64,000 nucleotides of DNA from Actinomadura sp. J1-007 (GCF_009793335.1 NZ_WING01000001.1:434001-498000); one strand, 5' to 3'; counted from the first letter of the stretch, positions 16,812 through 26,229 are shown. Program-made: numbers and translations. The notes: generated from the letters alone by a model not told the origin.

Positions 16812-18419
16812 TCACCCGCAGGTCGTGCCGTCGGCGGGGACCCTGCCGTCCAGCAGGTACGCGTCGACGGCGGCGCGCACGCACGCGTCGTTCGTGTCGT
16901 AGGCGCCGTGGCCCTGGCCCTTGAGGGTGAGGAGCGCGGCGCTCTTCCCGATCTCCTTGACCAGCGCCGGTGCCCAGGCGTACGGGGTGGCGGGGTCGCC
17001 GGTGTTGCCGACGACGAGGATCGGCGCCGCGCCCGGGGCCGCCACCCGCTGCGCGGCGGCGTCGCCCCTGACGGGCCAGCCGGTGCACTGGAGCATGCTC
17101 CACGCCATCGACGGCCCGAACACCGGCGAGGCGTTCCTGAACTTCGGCAGTACGCGCCGGACATCCTGGACGGTGTAGCGGTCCGGGGTGTCGGCGCAGG
17201 TGATGGCCGTGTTCGCGGCCGACAGGTTGGAGTAGCGGCCGTCGTCCTCGCGGCCGTTCTGGAGATCGGCGAGCGTGAGGAGGGTGGTGCCGTCGTGCTG
17301 CCGGACGGCCTCGGCGAGGCCCTGCGCGAGCGTCGGCCACGCCTGCTCGGAGTACAGCGCGGCGCTGACGCCGGTGGTGCCGAGCGACTGGGTGAGCCTG
17401 CGCCCGCCGGAGGTGGGCAGCGGCGCCCTGTCCAGGCCGTCCAGGAGCGTGCCGATGGCCGCGACGACGGACGCGGAGTCGCGGCCGAGGGGGCACGCGT
17501 CCCGGCCGAGCCCGGCGCACGCCGTCCCGAAGCTGCGCAGGGCCCGCTGGAACGCGGCGGCCTGCTGGAGGTCGAGGTCCTCGGTGCTGATCCTCGTGTC
17601 GACCGCGCCGTCCAGCACGGCGCGCCCGACCGCCCGCGGGAACAGGTGCGCGTAGCTGCCGCCGAGCCACGTCCCGTACGACACGCCGAAGTAGTGCAGC
17701 CCGCGGTCTCCGAGCACGGTCCGGACGACGTCCAGGTCGCGGGCGGCGCTGGGCGTGCCGACGTGCGGGAGCAGCCGCCCCGACCGCGCGGCGCATCCCC
17801 TGTCGTACGACTCGCGGGCGGCGGTGAGCGCCCTCTCCTCGGCGGCGTCGTCGGGCGAGTCGTCCTGCGCGTTGATCTCGTCCATCCGGCGGTCGTCCAC
17901 GCACGTGACGGGGGCGCTGCGGCCGACGCCGCGCGGGTCGAGGCCGATCAGGTCGTACCGGGTGTTGAGGGTGCGGTAGCTCCCGGCGGACTGGGCGAGC
18001 GCGGTGACGCCGTCGCCGCCGGGGCCGCCGAAGTTGAACACGAGCGAGCCGACGCGCTTGGACGGGTCGGTCGCCTTGACGCGCAGGAGGGCGAGCCCGA
18101 TGGTGTCGCCGCCGGGCCTGGCGTAGTCGAGGGGCACCTTCACGGTGGCGCACTGGAAGCCCGAAGGAGGCGTTGATGTACCGGGTACGGGTTTCGGCAG
18201 GCCCTGGCACGCCCGCCATTCGGGCCGCTGCCCGGTGATGGAGGCGGGCAGGCCGCCGGCGGGGCCCGAACGCCCCGAACGGGCCGGACCGGGCACGGAG
18301 CCGGTCGCGGGGGTGGCTCCCGAGGGGGAGTCCGACACGCCGCAGGCGGCCGGTCCGATAGCGGCCAGCGCGGCGGCGCTAACGACCACCGTGACGGGTA
18401 TTGACGCCTTCCGCGGCAT
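16812..18419 (-). CDS. Secreted lipoprotein alpha/beta hydrolase, TAP (tripeptidyl aminopeptidase) type
   Basis: 535 residues. Signal peptide with possible lipobox ending at C26 (AIGPAAC), then a disordered Ser/Gly/Pro spacer, then an alpha/beta hydrolase: oxyanion region FNFGGPGGDG, nucleophile elbow GVSYGT with Ser247, acid in NTGDPATPY and His in GQGHGAY, followed by the TAP C-terminal region with two conserved cysteines. Members release tripeptides from protein N-termini outside the cell. GGAGGGG precedes the ATG. In Mycobacterium tuberculosis two such genes (Rv2223c, Rv2224c) lie right after glnA2, so the peptidase belongs to the conserved neighbourhood though moved here. Divergent from the PAP2 pair. 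Confidence 0.88.
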   Translation of the reverse strand: MPRKASIPVTVVVSAAALAAIGPAACGVSDSPSGATPATGSVPGPARSGRSGPAGGLPASITGQRPEWRACQGLPKPVPGTSTPPSGFQCATVKVPLDYARPGGDTIGLALLRVKATDPSKRVGSLVFNFGGPGGDGVTALAQSAGSYRTLNTRYDLIGLDPRGVGRSAPVTCVDDRRMDEINAQDDSPDDAAEERALTAARESYDRGCAARSGRLLPHVGTPSAARDLDVVRTVLGDRGLHYFGVSYGTWLGGSYAHLFPRAVGRAVLDGAVDTRISTEDLDLQQAAAFQRALRSFGTACAGLGRDACPLGRDSASVVAAIGTLLDGLDRAPLPTSGGRRLTQSLGTTGVSAALYSEQAWPTLAQGLAEAVRQHDGTTLLTLADLQNGREDDGRYSNLSAANTAITCADTPDRYTVQDVRRVLPKFRNASPVFGPSMAWSMLQCTGWPVRGDAAAQRVAAPGAAPILVVGNTGDPATPYAWAPALVKEIGKSAALLTLKGQGHGAYDTNDACVRAAVDAYLLDGRVPADGTTCG

Positions 18420-18652
18420 TCGTCCCCTCCGATCAAGTGCCGGGGGGACGGTCCTGACGTACCCATCGCCTCCTATGCTGACTCCTGATCAAATCGACAG
18501 CGCCGCACCCCGGCCCGTACCCGGGTGGAGACCCCCAGGGGCACTCCCCCGAAAGTCCGGACACCGCGTCGGGGTCGTACTACTCAAGGCTGAGATGAAG
18601 ACCATTCGTCGCGGTGATCTCAAAAGGTGCCCGCGAGGCAAAGATAGGTAGC

Positions 18653-19570
18653 ATGGCCCAAACCGCCCCCCCAGCAGCTCGCCGAGCGCAGGCCGAGAGA
18701 GCCGGCGGCGAGAACGCGCGACGGGGTGCCCGCCTCCGGGTGCCCCGGATGACGGCACCTCCGGTGTGGCGTGAGCTCATGCTGATCGTGCTGTTCTACA
18801 GCGGTTACACGCTGACGCGCATCGTGCTGCACCAGGACGGGACGGCCCCCGCGTTCAGGCACGCCGACCAGATCCTCGGCGCCGAACGGTTCCTCGGTCT
18901 CGACGTGGAGCTCGGCCTCAACCGGATGCTCCTCCAGGTGCCCTGGCTCGCGCGGACCGCCAACATGTTCTACGCCACCGCCCACTTCGCGGTGACGCTC
19001 GGGGTGGTGGTGTGGCTCTACCGCTACCGGCCCAACCAGTACCGGTGGCTGCGCACGTCCATCATGGTCGCGACGGGCGTGGCGCTGGTCGGCTTCTGGC
19101 TGTACCCGCTCGCCCCGCCGCGGTTCCTCGACAGCGCGGGCTTCGTCGACCCGGTGACGGCGCTGCACTCGTTCGGCCTGTACGCCAGCGACGCGTCCGG
19201 CAGCCTCACCAACCAGTACGCGGCGATGCCCTCGATGCACGCCGGATGGGCGCTGTGGTGCGGGTTCATCCTGGTGCGGATGGCGTCCCAGCGGTGGGCC
19301 AAGCTGCTCGGCGTGCTCTATCCGGCGACGACCGTGTTCGTGATCCTGTCCACCGCCAACCACTACGTCCTGGACGCGGTGGCCGGCGTCGTGCTGATCC
19401 TGGGGAGCCTGGCGGTCTCCTGGGTGCTCTACCGGCACTGCCCGAACGGGTCCTGGCGGCGCGGGCGCGGGCCGCGGGCTCGCCCGGCGCTCGTTCGACC
19501 GGGCGAGGAGCGGCCGGGCCGACTCCGCGACGGCCGGTGGCGCACGTGGATCGGGCATTTGAGACCCTAG
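18653..19570 (+). CDS. PAP2 family membrane phosphatase/phosphotransferase (first of tandem pair)
   Basis: 305 residues with about six transmembrane helices. Carries LYPLAPPRFL, the C2-type motif AAMPSMHAGW and the C3-type motif NHYVLDAVAG with the catalytic His and Asp of the PAP2 (inositol phosphorylceramide synthase-like) group. Such enzymes act on lipid phosphates or move phospho-head-groups at the outer membrane face. ATG at 18653 is the start that removes a basic non-conserved leader; the C-terminal 45 residues are Arg/Gly/Pro-rich. Followed after 5 bases by a clear paralogue, so the two are translated from one mRNA. Substrate unknown. Confidence 0.85.
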   Translation: MAQTAPPAARRAQAERAGGENARRGARLRVPRMTAPPVWRELMLIVLFYSGYTLTRIVLHQDGTAPAFRHADQILGAERFLGLDVELGLNRMLLQVPWLARTANMFYATAHFAVTLGVVVWLYRYRPNQYRWLRTSIMVATGVALVGFWLYPLAPPRFLDSAGFVDPVTALHSFGLYASDASGSLTNQYAAMPSMHAGWALWCGFILVRMASQRWAKLLGVLYPATTVFVILSTANHYVLDAVAGVVLILGSLAVSWVLYRHCPNGSWRRGRGPRARPALVRPGEERPGRLRDGRWRTWIGHLRP

Positions 19571-19575
19571 AGGCC

Positions 19576-20385
19576 ATGGCCACCTCGGCAGGCGCCTCGG
19601 GGACCGGCCGCGGTACGGCCGCCGCGACCACGACGGACCGCCCGCGCGCCGGAGCCGCCCGCCCGCGCCTGTGGCCGGAGCTGCTGATCATGCTGCTCTG
19701 CTACGGCGCGTACGAGCTGGTGCGCAACCTGGTGCCGACCGACCACGCGATGGCGGCGCACCGGGCCTACGCGATCCTCAACCTCGAGTACGCGCTGAAC
19801 CTCGACGTGGAGTACGCGCTCAACCGGCTGTTCACCGCGCACGGCTGGGTCGCGGTCGCCGCCAACTACTTCTACGCGACCCTGCACTTCGTCATGACGA
19901 TCGGCGTGCTGGTCTGGCTGTACGTCCGGCAGCCGGGCCACTACCGCCGCTACCGGACGATGCTGTTCGCCACCACGCTGATCGGGCTGGCCGGGTTCTG
20001 GCTCTACCCGCTCGCGCCGCCGCGGATGCTGCCGGGCTTCACCGACACCGTGATCAGCTTCGGCACGTGGGGCATCTACGACTCGGGGCCGACCGCCTCG
20101 GTGTCCAACCAGTACGCCGCGATGCCGTCCATGCACACCGCCTGGTCGCTGTGGTGCGCGGTGGTGATCATCGGGATCACCCGGCGGCGCTGGGCCGTGG
20201 TCCTCGCCGCGCTGTACCCGGCGGCCACCATCGTGGTGATCATGGGGACGGCCAACCACTACCTGCTCGACGCCGTCGGCGGGATGGCCGCCCTGGCGTT
20301 CGGCTTCGCGGTGTCCGAGGTCACCGTGCGCGCGGCGCGGGCCGCCGTGCCCGAACGCAGCCAGGGTCAGTCGGTCGCGCCGTAG
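19576..20385 (+). CDS. PAP2 family membrane phosphatase/phosphotransferase (second of tandem pair)
   Basis: 269 residues, paralogue of the preceding gene: same helix order, shared FWLYPLAPPR, NQYAAMPSMHTAW and ANHYLLDAVGG motifs with the PAP2 His/Asp. It lacks the long basic C-terminal tail of its neighbour. Start ATG follows TAGAGGCC, 5 bases after the upstream stop. Its last 19 bases overlap the end of the convergent glnE gene. A recent-looking duplication; whether the two form a heteromer or divide substrates cannot be told from sequence. Confidence 0.85.
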   Translation: MATSAGASGTGRGTAAATTTDRPRAGAARPRLWPELLIMLLCYGAYELVRNLVPTDHAMAAHRAYAILNLEYALNLDVEYALNRLFTAHGWVAVAANYFYATLHFVMTIGVLVWLYVRQPGHYRRYRTMLFATTLIGLAGFWLYPLAPPRMLPGFTDTVISFGTWGIYDSGPTASVSNQYAAMPSMHTAWSLWCAVVIIGITRRRWAVVLAALYPAATIVVIMGTANHYLLDAVGGMAALAFGFAVSEVTVRAARAAVPERSQGQSVAP

Positions 20386-23300
20386 AAGACGCGGTCCACG
20401 ACCGCCCGCGCCCGCCTGGCGTGCCGCCGGTAGTCCTCCAGCAGGTCGCCGGTGCCCGGGTAGCCGAGCATCTGGCTGATCGCGCTGCGTTCCTTGTGGT
20501 GGTCGGTCGGCAGCAGGTCCGACGCGCGGCCCCGCACCAGCATGATCGAGCCGCGGATGCGGGTGGCGAGCCGCCACGCGTCCGCCAGCTCCACGGCGTC
20601 GGCGGCGTCCAGCAGGCGGGCGTCGACCGCGGCGTCCAGGGCCGCGAGGGTACGGGTCGTGCGCAGCGCGGGCACGTCGTGGGCGTGCCTGAGCTGGAGG
20701 AGCTGCGCGACCCACTCCACGTCGGCGAGGCCGCCCGGCCCGAGCTTGGTGTGCAGGCGCCGCTCGACGCCGCGCGGGAGCCGTTCGGACTCCATCCGGG
20801 CCTTCAGCCGGCGGATCTGCCGGACGGCGTCGTCGTCGATGCCGTCCTCGGGCCAGCGCAGCGGGTCGATCAGCGCCCGGAACCGCTCGCGCAGGGACGG
20901 GTCGCCGATCAGCGGGTCGGCGCGCAGCAGCGCCTGCGCCTCCCACGGCTCGGACCAGCGGGCGTAGTACGCCGCGTACGACGCGAGCGTGCGGACCAGA
21001 GGCCCCTGCCGCCCCTCCGGCCGGAGGTTGGGGTCGATCTCCAGGGGCGGGTCGGGCGCGGGCAGCGACAGCAGCCGCCGCATCTCCTCGGCGACGGCAT
21101 GCGCGGCGCGGCTCGCCTCCCGGTCGTCCGCCCCGGGCAGCGGGTCGTGCACGAACATCACGTCGGCGTCGCTGCCGTAGCCGAGCTCGTGGCCGCCGAA
21201 CCGGCCCATCGCGACGACCGCCATCCGGGTCGGCAGCGGCGAGCGCGCCTCCAGCTCGACCTTGCCGGCGGCGACGCGCAGCGCGGCCTCCAGCGTGACG
21301 GTCGCGATGTCGGTGAGGGCCTCCCCGACCGTCCGGACGTCCACCATGCCGAGCAGGTCGGCGACCGCGACCCGCAACAGCTCCCGGCGGCGCAGCGCCC
21401 GGATGACCGCGACGGCGTCCTCGGCGGGCATCGCCGCGCCCCCCGGCGCGGCGGGAGCGCCCGCCGGGCCCGGTTCGGGTTCGGCGCGGCGGCGCACGGC
21501 GGCGAGGGCCTCCGAGCGCAGCGACTCGTACGGGCGGGGCGTCAGCTCGGCGGCCGTGCCGAGCATGGTCACCGCCTCGGGGGCCCGCAGCAGCAGGTCC
21601 GTGGCGTACAGGCTGGAGCCGAGCACCCACGCCATCCGTTCGGCCACGGTCACCTCGTCGCGCAGCAGCCGCAGGTACCAGGGGGTGGTGCCGAGGGCGT
21701 CACTGACCCGCCGGAACCCGAGCAGGCCCGCGTCCGGGTCGGGCGCGTCGGCGAACCAGCCGAGCATCACCGGCAGCAGCGTCCGCTGGATCGCCGCCCG
21801 CCGCGACACCCCGGCGGTCAGCGCCTCGATGTGCCGCAGCGCCCCGGCCGGGTCGTCGTAGCCGAGCGCCACCAGGCGGGCCCGCGCCGCCTCCGGGGTG
21901 AGCCTCGCCTCCTCCCCCGGCAGCCGGGCCACCGCGCGCAGCAGCGGCCGGTAGAACAGCTTCTCGTGGATGCGGCGCACCTCGCGGGCGTGCCGCCGCC
22001 ACAGCGCGGTGAACTCCCCCACCGGGTCGGTGCGCAGCCCGAGCGCGCGGCCGAGGCGCCGCAGGTCGGCCGGGTCGTCCGGCACGGTGTGCGTGCGGCG
22101 CAGCCGGTGGAGCTGGATCAGGTGCTCGACGCGGCGCAGGAACCGGTAGGCGGACGCCAGGGCCGCCGCGTCGTCCCGCCCGACGTAGCCGCCCCGCGAC
22201 AGCGCGTCGAGGGCGTCGAGCGTGGTCGGGCTGCGGAGCGACTCGTCGCCGCGCCCGTGCACGAGCTGGAGGAGCTGGACGGCGAACTCCACGTCGCGCA
22301 GCCCGCCGGGCCCGAGCTTGAGCTGCCGTTCGGCCTCGGCGGTGCGCTGGTTGAGGTCGGTCTCGACGCGCCGCCGCATCGCCTGGACGTCCTCGACGAA
22401 GCTCACGCCCTCGGCGGCCCTCCACACGATCGGGGCGATGGCGTCCAGGTAGCGGCGGCCGAGTCCGGCGTCCCCGGCGATCGGGCGGGCCTTCAGCAGC
22501 GCCTGGAACTCCCAGGTCTTCGCCCAGCGCTCGTAGTACGCGCGGTGGCTGGCCAGGGTGCGGACGAGCGGGCCCGCCTTGCCCTCGGGACGCAGCGCGG
22601 CGTCCACGTCCCACAGCGAGCCCTCGACGGTGCTCGCCGAGCAGGCCCGCATCATCGCCGAGGCGAGCCGGGTCGCGGTGCGCAGCGCGGCGTCCTCGTC
22701 CACCGGGGCGCCGGCGTCGCCGTCCCCGCGGGCCTCGGCGACGAACACCACGTCGACGTCGCTGACGTAGTTGAGCTCGCGGCCCCCGCACTTGCCCATC
22801 CCGATCACCGCGAGGCGGCACGCCTCGTGGCCGGGGACCTCGGCGCGGGCGATCGCGAGGCCCGCCTCCAGCGCGGCGGCGGCGAGGTCGGCGAGCTCGC
22901 CCGCCACGTCGGCGACGCCCGCGACGCCGGTCAGGTCGCGGCCCGCGAGCGCGAGCAGGCGGCCCCGGTAGGCGACGCGCAGCGCGACGAGCGTCGCGGG
23001 CTCGGCGTCGCGCGCCACGGGCTCGGCGTCGGACGGGTCGGCGCCGACCGCGCGCAGCAGGTCGGCCCGCAGGACGGCCGGTTCCGGCCGGGCGCCGGGC
23101 CCCGCCGGGACGGCCCCGTCCCCGGAATCGTCTCCGGAACCGTCCCCGGAACCGCCCTCGGGAGCGCCTTCGGCGGGCGCGACCGGCGCGGCGGGCGGCG
23201 GCACGAGGACCGGTCCGTCGTCGCGCAGGACCCGCCAGTGCTCGGGGTGCCGTCCGAGATGGTCACCGAGTGCGTCGCTGACGCCGAGGACGGCCAGCAG

Positions 23301-23579
23301 CCGCTCGCGGGTGCCCGGCTCCTTGGCGAGCGCCTCCCGGACGCCGCCGCCGAGGCCGGCCTCGTCGGCGGCCGTGAGCAGGCGCAGCAGCCCGCCGAGG
23401 GCGAGATCTGGGTCGGCCGTGCCGCCGAGGGAGTCGAGGAGGTCGTCGCCGATCGCGGGGGCGCCGTCCCGTCCCGCGCCCAGCAGCAACCGCTCGGCGC
23501 GGCCGGGGTCGGTGAAGCCCAGCCGCGCGAGGCGGCCCGGGAGGGAGGGACGGCGGTCGGGAGTCCACGGCTCGCTCAC
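20367..23579 (-). CDS. glnE: Bifunctional glutamine synthetase adenylyltransferase/deadenylylase
   Basis: 1070 residues, slightly longer than the mycobacterial protein (about 990). Adds AMP to, and removes it from, glutamine synthetase to switch its activity with nitrogen status. Two nucleotidyltransferase domains are visible, each with the paired-aspartate motif: GGRELNYVSDVDVVFV in the N-terminal half and GGHELGYGSDADVMFV in the C-terminal half, each followed by the RPEGK/RPEGRQGPLV loop, with the GLRDVEF/GLADVEW helical motif in both. GTG start at 23579. A poorly conserved acidic, Gly/Ser/Pro-rich insert at about residues 130-165 explains the extra length. Lies between glnA and glnA2 as in mycobacteria, and overlaps the convergent PAP2 gene by 19 bases. 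Confidence 0.95.
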   Translation of the reverse strand: MSEPWTPDRRPSLPGRLARLGFTDPGRAERLLLGAGRDGAPAIGDDLLDSLGGTADPDLALGGLLRLLTAADEAGLGGGVREALAKEPGTRERLLAVLGVSDALGDHLGRHPEHWRVLRDDGPVLVPPPAAPVAPAEGAPEGGSGDGSGDDSGDGAVPAGPGARPEPAVLRADLLRAVGADPSDAEPVARDAEPATLVALRVAYRGRLLALAGRDLTGVAGVADVAGELADLAAAALEAGLAIARAEVPGHEACRLAVIGMGKCGGRELNYVSDVDVVFVAEARGDGDAGAPVDEDAALRTATRLASAMMRACSASTVEGSLWDVDAALRPEGKAGPLVRTLASHRAYYERWAKTWEFQALLKARPIAGDAGLGRRYLDAIAPIVWRAAEGVSFVEDVQAMRRRVETDLNQRTAEAERQLKLGPGGLRDVEFAVQLLQLVHGRGDESLRSPTTLDALDALSRGGYVGRDDAAALASAYRFLRRVEHLIQLHRLRRTHTVPDDPADLRRLGRALGLRTDPVGEFTALWRRHAREVRRIHEKLFYRPLLRAVARLPGEEARLTPEAARARLVALGYDDPAGALRHIEALTAGVSRRAAIQRTLLPVMLGWFADAPDPDAGLLGFRRVSDALGTTPWYLRLLRDEVTVAERMAWVLGSSLYATDLLLRAPEAVTMLGTAAELTPRPYESLRSEALAAVRRRAEPEPGPAGAPAAPGGAAMPAEDAVAVIRALRRRELLRVAVADLLGMVDVRTVGEALTDIATVTLEAALRVAAGKVELEARSPLPTRMAVVAMGRFGGHELGYGSDADVMFVHDPLPGADDREASRAAHAVAEEMRRLLSLPAPDPPLEIDPNLRPEGRQGPLVRTLASYAAYYARWSEPWEAQALLRADPLIGDPSLRERFRALIDPLRWPEDGIDDDAVRQIRRLKARMESERLPRGVERRLHTKLGPGGLADVEWVAQLLQLRHAHDVPALRTTRTLAALDAAVDARLLDAADAVELADAWRLATRIRGSIMLVRGRASDLLPTDHHKERSAISQMLGYPGTGDLLEDYRRHARRARAVVDRVFYGATD

Positions 23580-23664
23580 GTCATCACCGTATTCCGAGGG
23601 CGCGCCGGAGGCGCGGAGACGGGCGCGGGGGTCGGATCTCGATTGCGTCTCCGTCCGCGCGCCG

Positions 23665-25026
23665 CTACAGGACGGCCATGAGGCGCTTGCGCTCGAACTC
23701 GGTGACCTGCCGGCGGTACTCCTCCCACTCCTGCCGCTTGTTGCGCAGGAAGAAGTCGAAGACGTGCTCGCCGAGGACGTCGGCCATCAGCTCGCTGCGC
23801 TCCATCGCGTGGATCGCCTCGTCCAGGCTCTGCGGCAGCGGCTCGATGCCGAGCGCCCGCCGCTCGGCGGAGGTGAGGGCCCACACGTCGTCCTCGGCGC
23901 CGGGCGGGAGCTCGTACCCCTCCTCGATGCCCTTGAGGCCGGCGCCGAGGATCGCGGCGAACGACAGGTAGGGGTTGGCCGCGGTGTCCAGCGAGCGGAA
24001 CTCGATGCGCGTCGCGTGCCCCTTGTGCGGCTTGTACATGGGGACGCGCACCAGCGCGGAGCGGTTGTTGTGGCCCCAGCAGATGTAGGAGGGCGCCTCG
24101 CCGCCGGCGCCCGCCGCCGACCCGACGCCGCCCCACAGCCGCTTGTAGGAGTTGACGAACTGGTTGCACACGGCGGTGATCTCGGCGGAGTGCCGCAGCA
24201 GGCCCGCGATGAACGCCCGCCCGACCTTGGAGAGCTGGAACTCGGCGCCCGGCTCGTAGAACGCGTTGCGGTCGCCCTCGAACAGCGACATGTGCGTGTG
24301 CATGCCCGAGCCCGGATGCTCGGTGAACGGCTTCGGCATGAACGAGGCGAACACGCCCTGCTCCAGCGCGACCTCCTTCATCACCAGCCGGAACGTCATG
24401 ATGTTGTCGGCGGTGGTGAGCGCGTCGGCGTACCGCAGGTCGATCTCCTGCTGGCCGGGCGCGCCCTCGTGGTGGCTGAACTCGACCGAGATGCCCATCG
24501 ACTCCAGCATCATGATCGCGTTGCGCCGGAAGTCGTGCGCGGCGCTGTGCGGGGTGTGGTCGAAGTAGCCGCCCGCGTCGGCGGGCTGCGGCTCGCGGCC
24601 GTCCTCCGGCTTGTCGCTCAGGAGGAAGAACTCGACCTCGGGGTGGGTGTAGAAGGTGAACCCGAGGTCGGCGGCGCGCGCGAGGGCCCGCTTGAGGACG
24701 TAGCGGGGGTCGGCGAAGCTCGGCGTCCCGTCGGGCATCAGGATGTCGCAGAACATCCGGCCGACGCCGGGGGCCTCGCTGCGCCAGGGCAGCACCTGGA
24801 AGGTGGCGGGGTCGGGCTTGGCGATCATGTCGGCCTCGAACACCCGCGCGAAGCCCTCGATCGCCGAGCCGTCGAAGCCGATGCCCTCGCCGAAGGCGCC
24901 TTCGAGTTCGGCGGGCGCGACCGCGACGGACTTCAGGAACCCGAGCACGTCGGTGAACCACAGCCGGATGAAGCGGATGTCACGCTCCTCCAGGGTGCGG
25001 AGCACGAACTCCTGCTGTCGGTCCAA
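23665..25026 (-). CDS. glnA2: Glutamine synthetase, GlnA2 type
   Basis: 453 residues starting MDRQQEFVLRTLEERDIRFI with TTG read as Met; GAGGGAGAAGG lies just upstream and the N-terminus matches the mycobacterial GlnA2 start, so the longer frame to 25167 is not used. GSI landmarks: FDGSAIEGF, HPEVEFFLL, FSHHEGAPGQQEID, GSGMHTHMSLF and NNRSALVRVP. It lacks the IDPxRLRPHP-type tail of GlnA and ends FERKRLMAVL. Actinobacterial GlnA2-like proteins have little biosynthetic activity in some species and may serve polyamine or D-glutamine metabolism, so the substrate is uncertain. 86 bases upstream of, and on the same strand as, glnE. Confidence 0.93.
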   Translation of the reverse strand: MDRQQEFVLRTLEERDIRFIRLWFTDVLGFLKSVAVAPAELEGAFGEGIGFDGSAIEGFARVFEADMIAKPDPATFQVLPWRSEAPGVGRMFCDILMPDGTPSFADPRYVLKRALARAADLGFTFYTHPEVEFFLLSDKPEDGREPQPADAGGYFDHTPHSAAHDFRRNAIMMLESMGISVEFSHHEGAPGQQEIDLRYADALTTADNIMTFRLVMKEVALEQGVFASFMPKPFTEHPGSGMHTHMSLFEGDRNAFYEPGAEFQLSKVGRAFIAGLLRHSAEITAVCNQFVNSYKRLWGGVGSAAGAGGEAPSYICWGHNNRSALVRVPMYKPHKGHATRIEFRSLDTAANPYLSFAAILGAGLKGIEEGYELPPGAEDDVWALTSAERRALGIEPLPQSLDEAIHAMERSELMADVLGEHVFDFFLRNKRQEWEEYRRQVTEFERKRLMAVL

Positions 25027-25190
25027 AGCCTTCTCCCTCGATGGTGCGGTGCCGACACCCGCCCGGACGCCCTCCGGAGGGTCCGCGGGGGTGCCCCGTC
25101 GCCGGAGGCGTACCCGAGCCGGGCGCCGCCGAACGGAGTTTCCGCAGGTGTCGGCAGGTCTGGCCACTGTGCAGTATGCCCGCCGGCTGT

Positions 25191-25206
25191 TACCGCGACG
25201 TTACGG
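25191..25206 (-). promoter_or_regulatory. Half GlnR-like site upstream of glnA2
   Basis: On the minus strand GTAAC-N6-GTAAC (forward GTTAC at 25191-25195 and 25202-25206), 165-180 bases upstream of the glnA2 start. Spacing equals that of the perfect GlnR box at glnA, but only two of four half-sites are present. The 399-base gap 25027-25425 holds no gene; besides this site it holds GC-rich repeats. Confidence 0.4.
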
Positions 25207-25399
25207 GCCGGGGACGGCGGCCGGCCGTCCACCGGAACGGTCCCGCCGCGCGCCTCCGACCAGCACGAAACACGCATACCGGCATCTCAACTGTGCCATA
25301 CGGGGCCGGGCCCGGCACGGCCTCGGCCCCGATCACGGCCCCGGCCCCGATCGCGGCGGCTCACGCCCCGGCGGCGGCCCCGGCCACTGTCCCGGCGAC

Positions 25400-25432
25400 G
25401 GCCGGGGTCACGGGTCCGGCCGGGGTCACGGG
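25400..25432. repeat. 18-bp tandem duplication at the ABC ATPase 3' end
   Basis: GGCCGGGGTCACGGGTCC (25400-25417) is followed directly by GGCCGGGGTCACGGG (25418-25432). The second copy contains the stop codon of the minus-strand ATPase gene, the first repeats it outside the gene. Nearby GGCCCCGATC also recurs at 25325 and 25345. Confidence 0.7.
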
Positions 25433-26229
25433 CCCTGCCCGGCGGGGTCGAGGACGCGGGCGAGGAACGTCCGGGTCCGCTCGTGCTCCGGGTCGTCCAG
25501 CACCCGGGACGGCGGGCCCTCCTCGACGACCACGCCGCCGTCCATGAACACCACCCGGTCGGCGACCTCGCGGGCGAAGCTCATCTCGTGGGTGACCACG
25601 AGCATGGTCATGCCGTCCTCGGCGAGCTCGCGCATGACGCCGAGCACGTCGCCGACCAGCTCGGGGTCCAGCGCCGAGGTCGGCTCGTCGAACAGCATCA
25701 CCCGCGGGTCCATCGCGAGGGCCCGCGCGATCGCGACCCGCTGCTGCTGGCCGCCCGAGAGCCGCCCCGGGTACTCGGCCACCTTGTCGGCGAGGCCGAC
25801 CCGCTCCAGGTTGGCGCGGGCGACCCGTTCGGCCTCGGCCCGGTCCCGCTTGAGCACCTTGCGCTGCGCGATCGTCACGTTGCCGAGCGCGGTCAGGTGC
25901 GGGAACAGGTTGAACGACTGGAACACCATCCCGATCCGGCGCCGCGCGGCGTCGATGTCGATGTCGGGGTCGGTGACCTCGGCGCCGGCGACCCGGACCG
26001 TGCCCGCGCTCGGCTCCTCCAGCAGGTTGACGCAGCGCAGCAGCGTGGACTTCCCGGACCCGGACGGCCCGATCACGCAGACCACCTCGCCCGCGTCCAC
26101 GTGGAAGTCGATGCCGCTCAGCACCTCGTTGTCGCCGAACGACTTGCGCAGCCCGCGGATCTCGATCGCCGCCGCGCCGGCGTCCCCGGCGGGTTCCGCG
26201 GGCCCCCCGGGCCCCTTGCGCGCGCTCAC
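25426..26229 (-). CDS. Polar amino-acid ABC transporter, ATP-binding protein
   Basis: 267 residues. Walker [10 protein letters not shown] at about 55-63, Q-loop VFQSFNLFP, signature LSGGQQQR, Walker B VMLFDEP and H-loop THEMSFA: a complete ABC ATPase of the GlnQ/GltL class that powers glutamate, glutamine or similar uptake. GTG at 26229 overlaps the upstream permease stop by 4 bases (GTGA), so translation is coupled. Third gene of an operon binding protein-permease-ATPase (27880 to 25426). Substrate most likely glutamate/glutamine by family and by the nitrogen-assimilation surroundings, but not proven. Confidence 0.92.
   Translation of the reverse strand: MSARKGPGGPAEPAGDAGAAAIEIRGLRKSFGDNEVLSGIDFHVDAGEVVCVIGPSGSGKSTLLRCVNLLEEPSAGTVRVAGAEVTDPDIDIDAARRRIGMVFQSFNLFPHLTALGNVTIAQRKVLKRDRAEAERVARANLERVGLADKVAEYPGRLSGGQQQRVAIARALAMDPRVMLFDEPTSALDPELVGDVLGVMRELAEDGMTMLVVTHEMSFAREVADRVVFMDGGVVVEEGPPSRVLDDPEHERTRTFLARVLDPAGQGP

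Noticed and set aside
13982..17164. Very long minus-strand frame opposite the SNF2 helicase
   Set aside because: Low-complexity Arg/Pro/His translation; helicase motifs on the other strand are complete.
19671..23681. 1336-codon plus-strand frame opposite glnE
   Set aside because: Shadow of glnE; composition is that of reversed high-GC codons and no motif is present.
25027..25167. 47-residue N-terminal extension of GlnA2
   Set aside because: Non-conserved and basic; TTG at 25026 has a ribosome site and gives the conserved MDRQ start.
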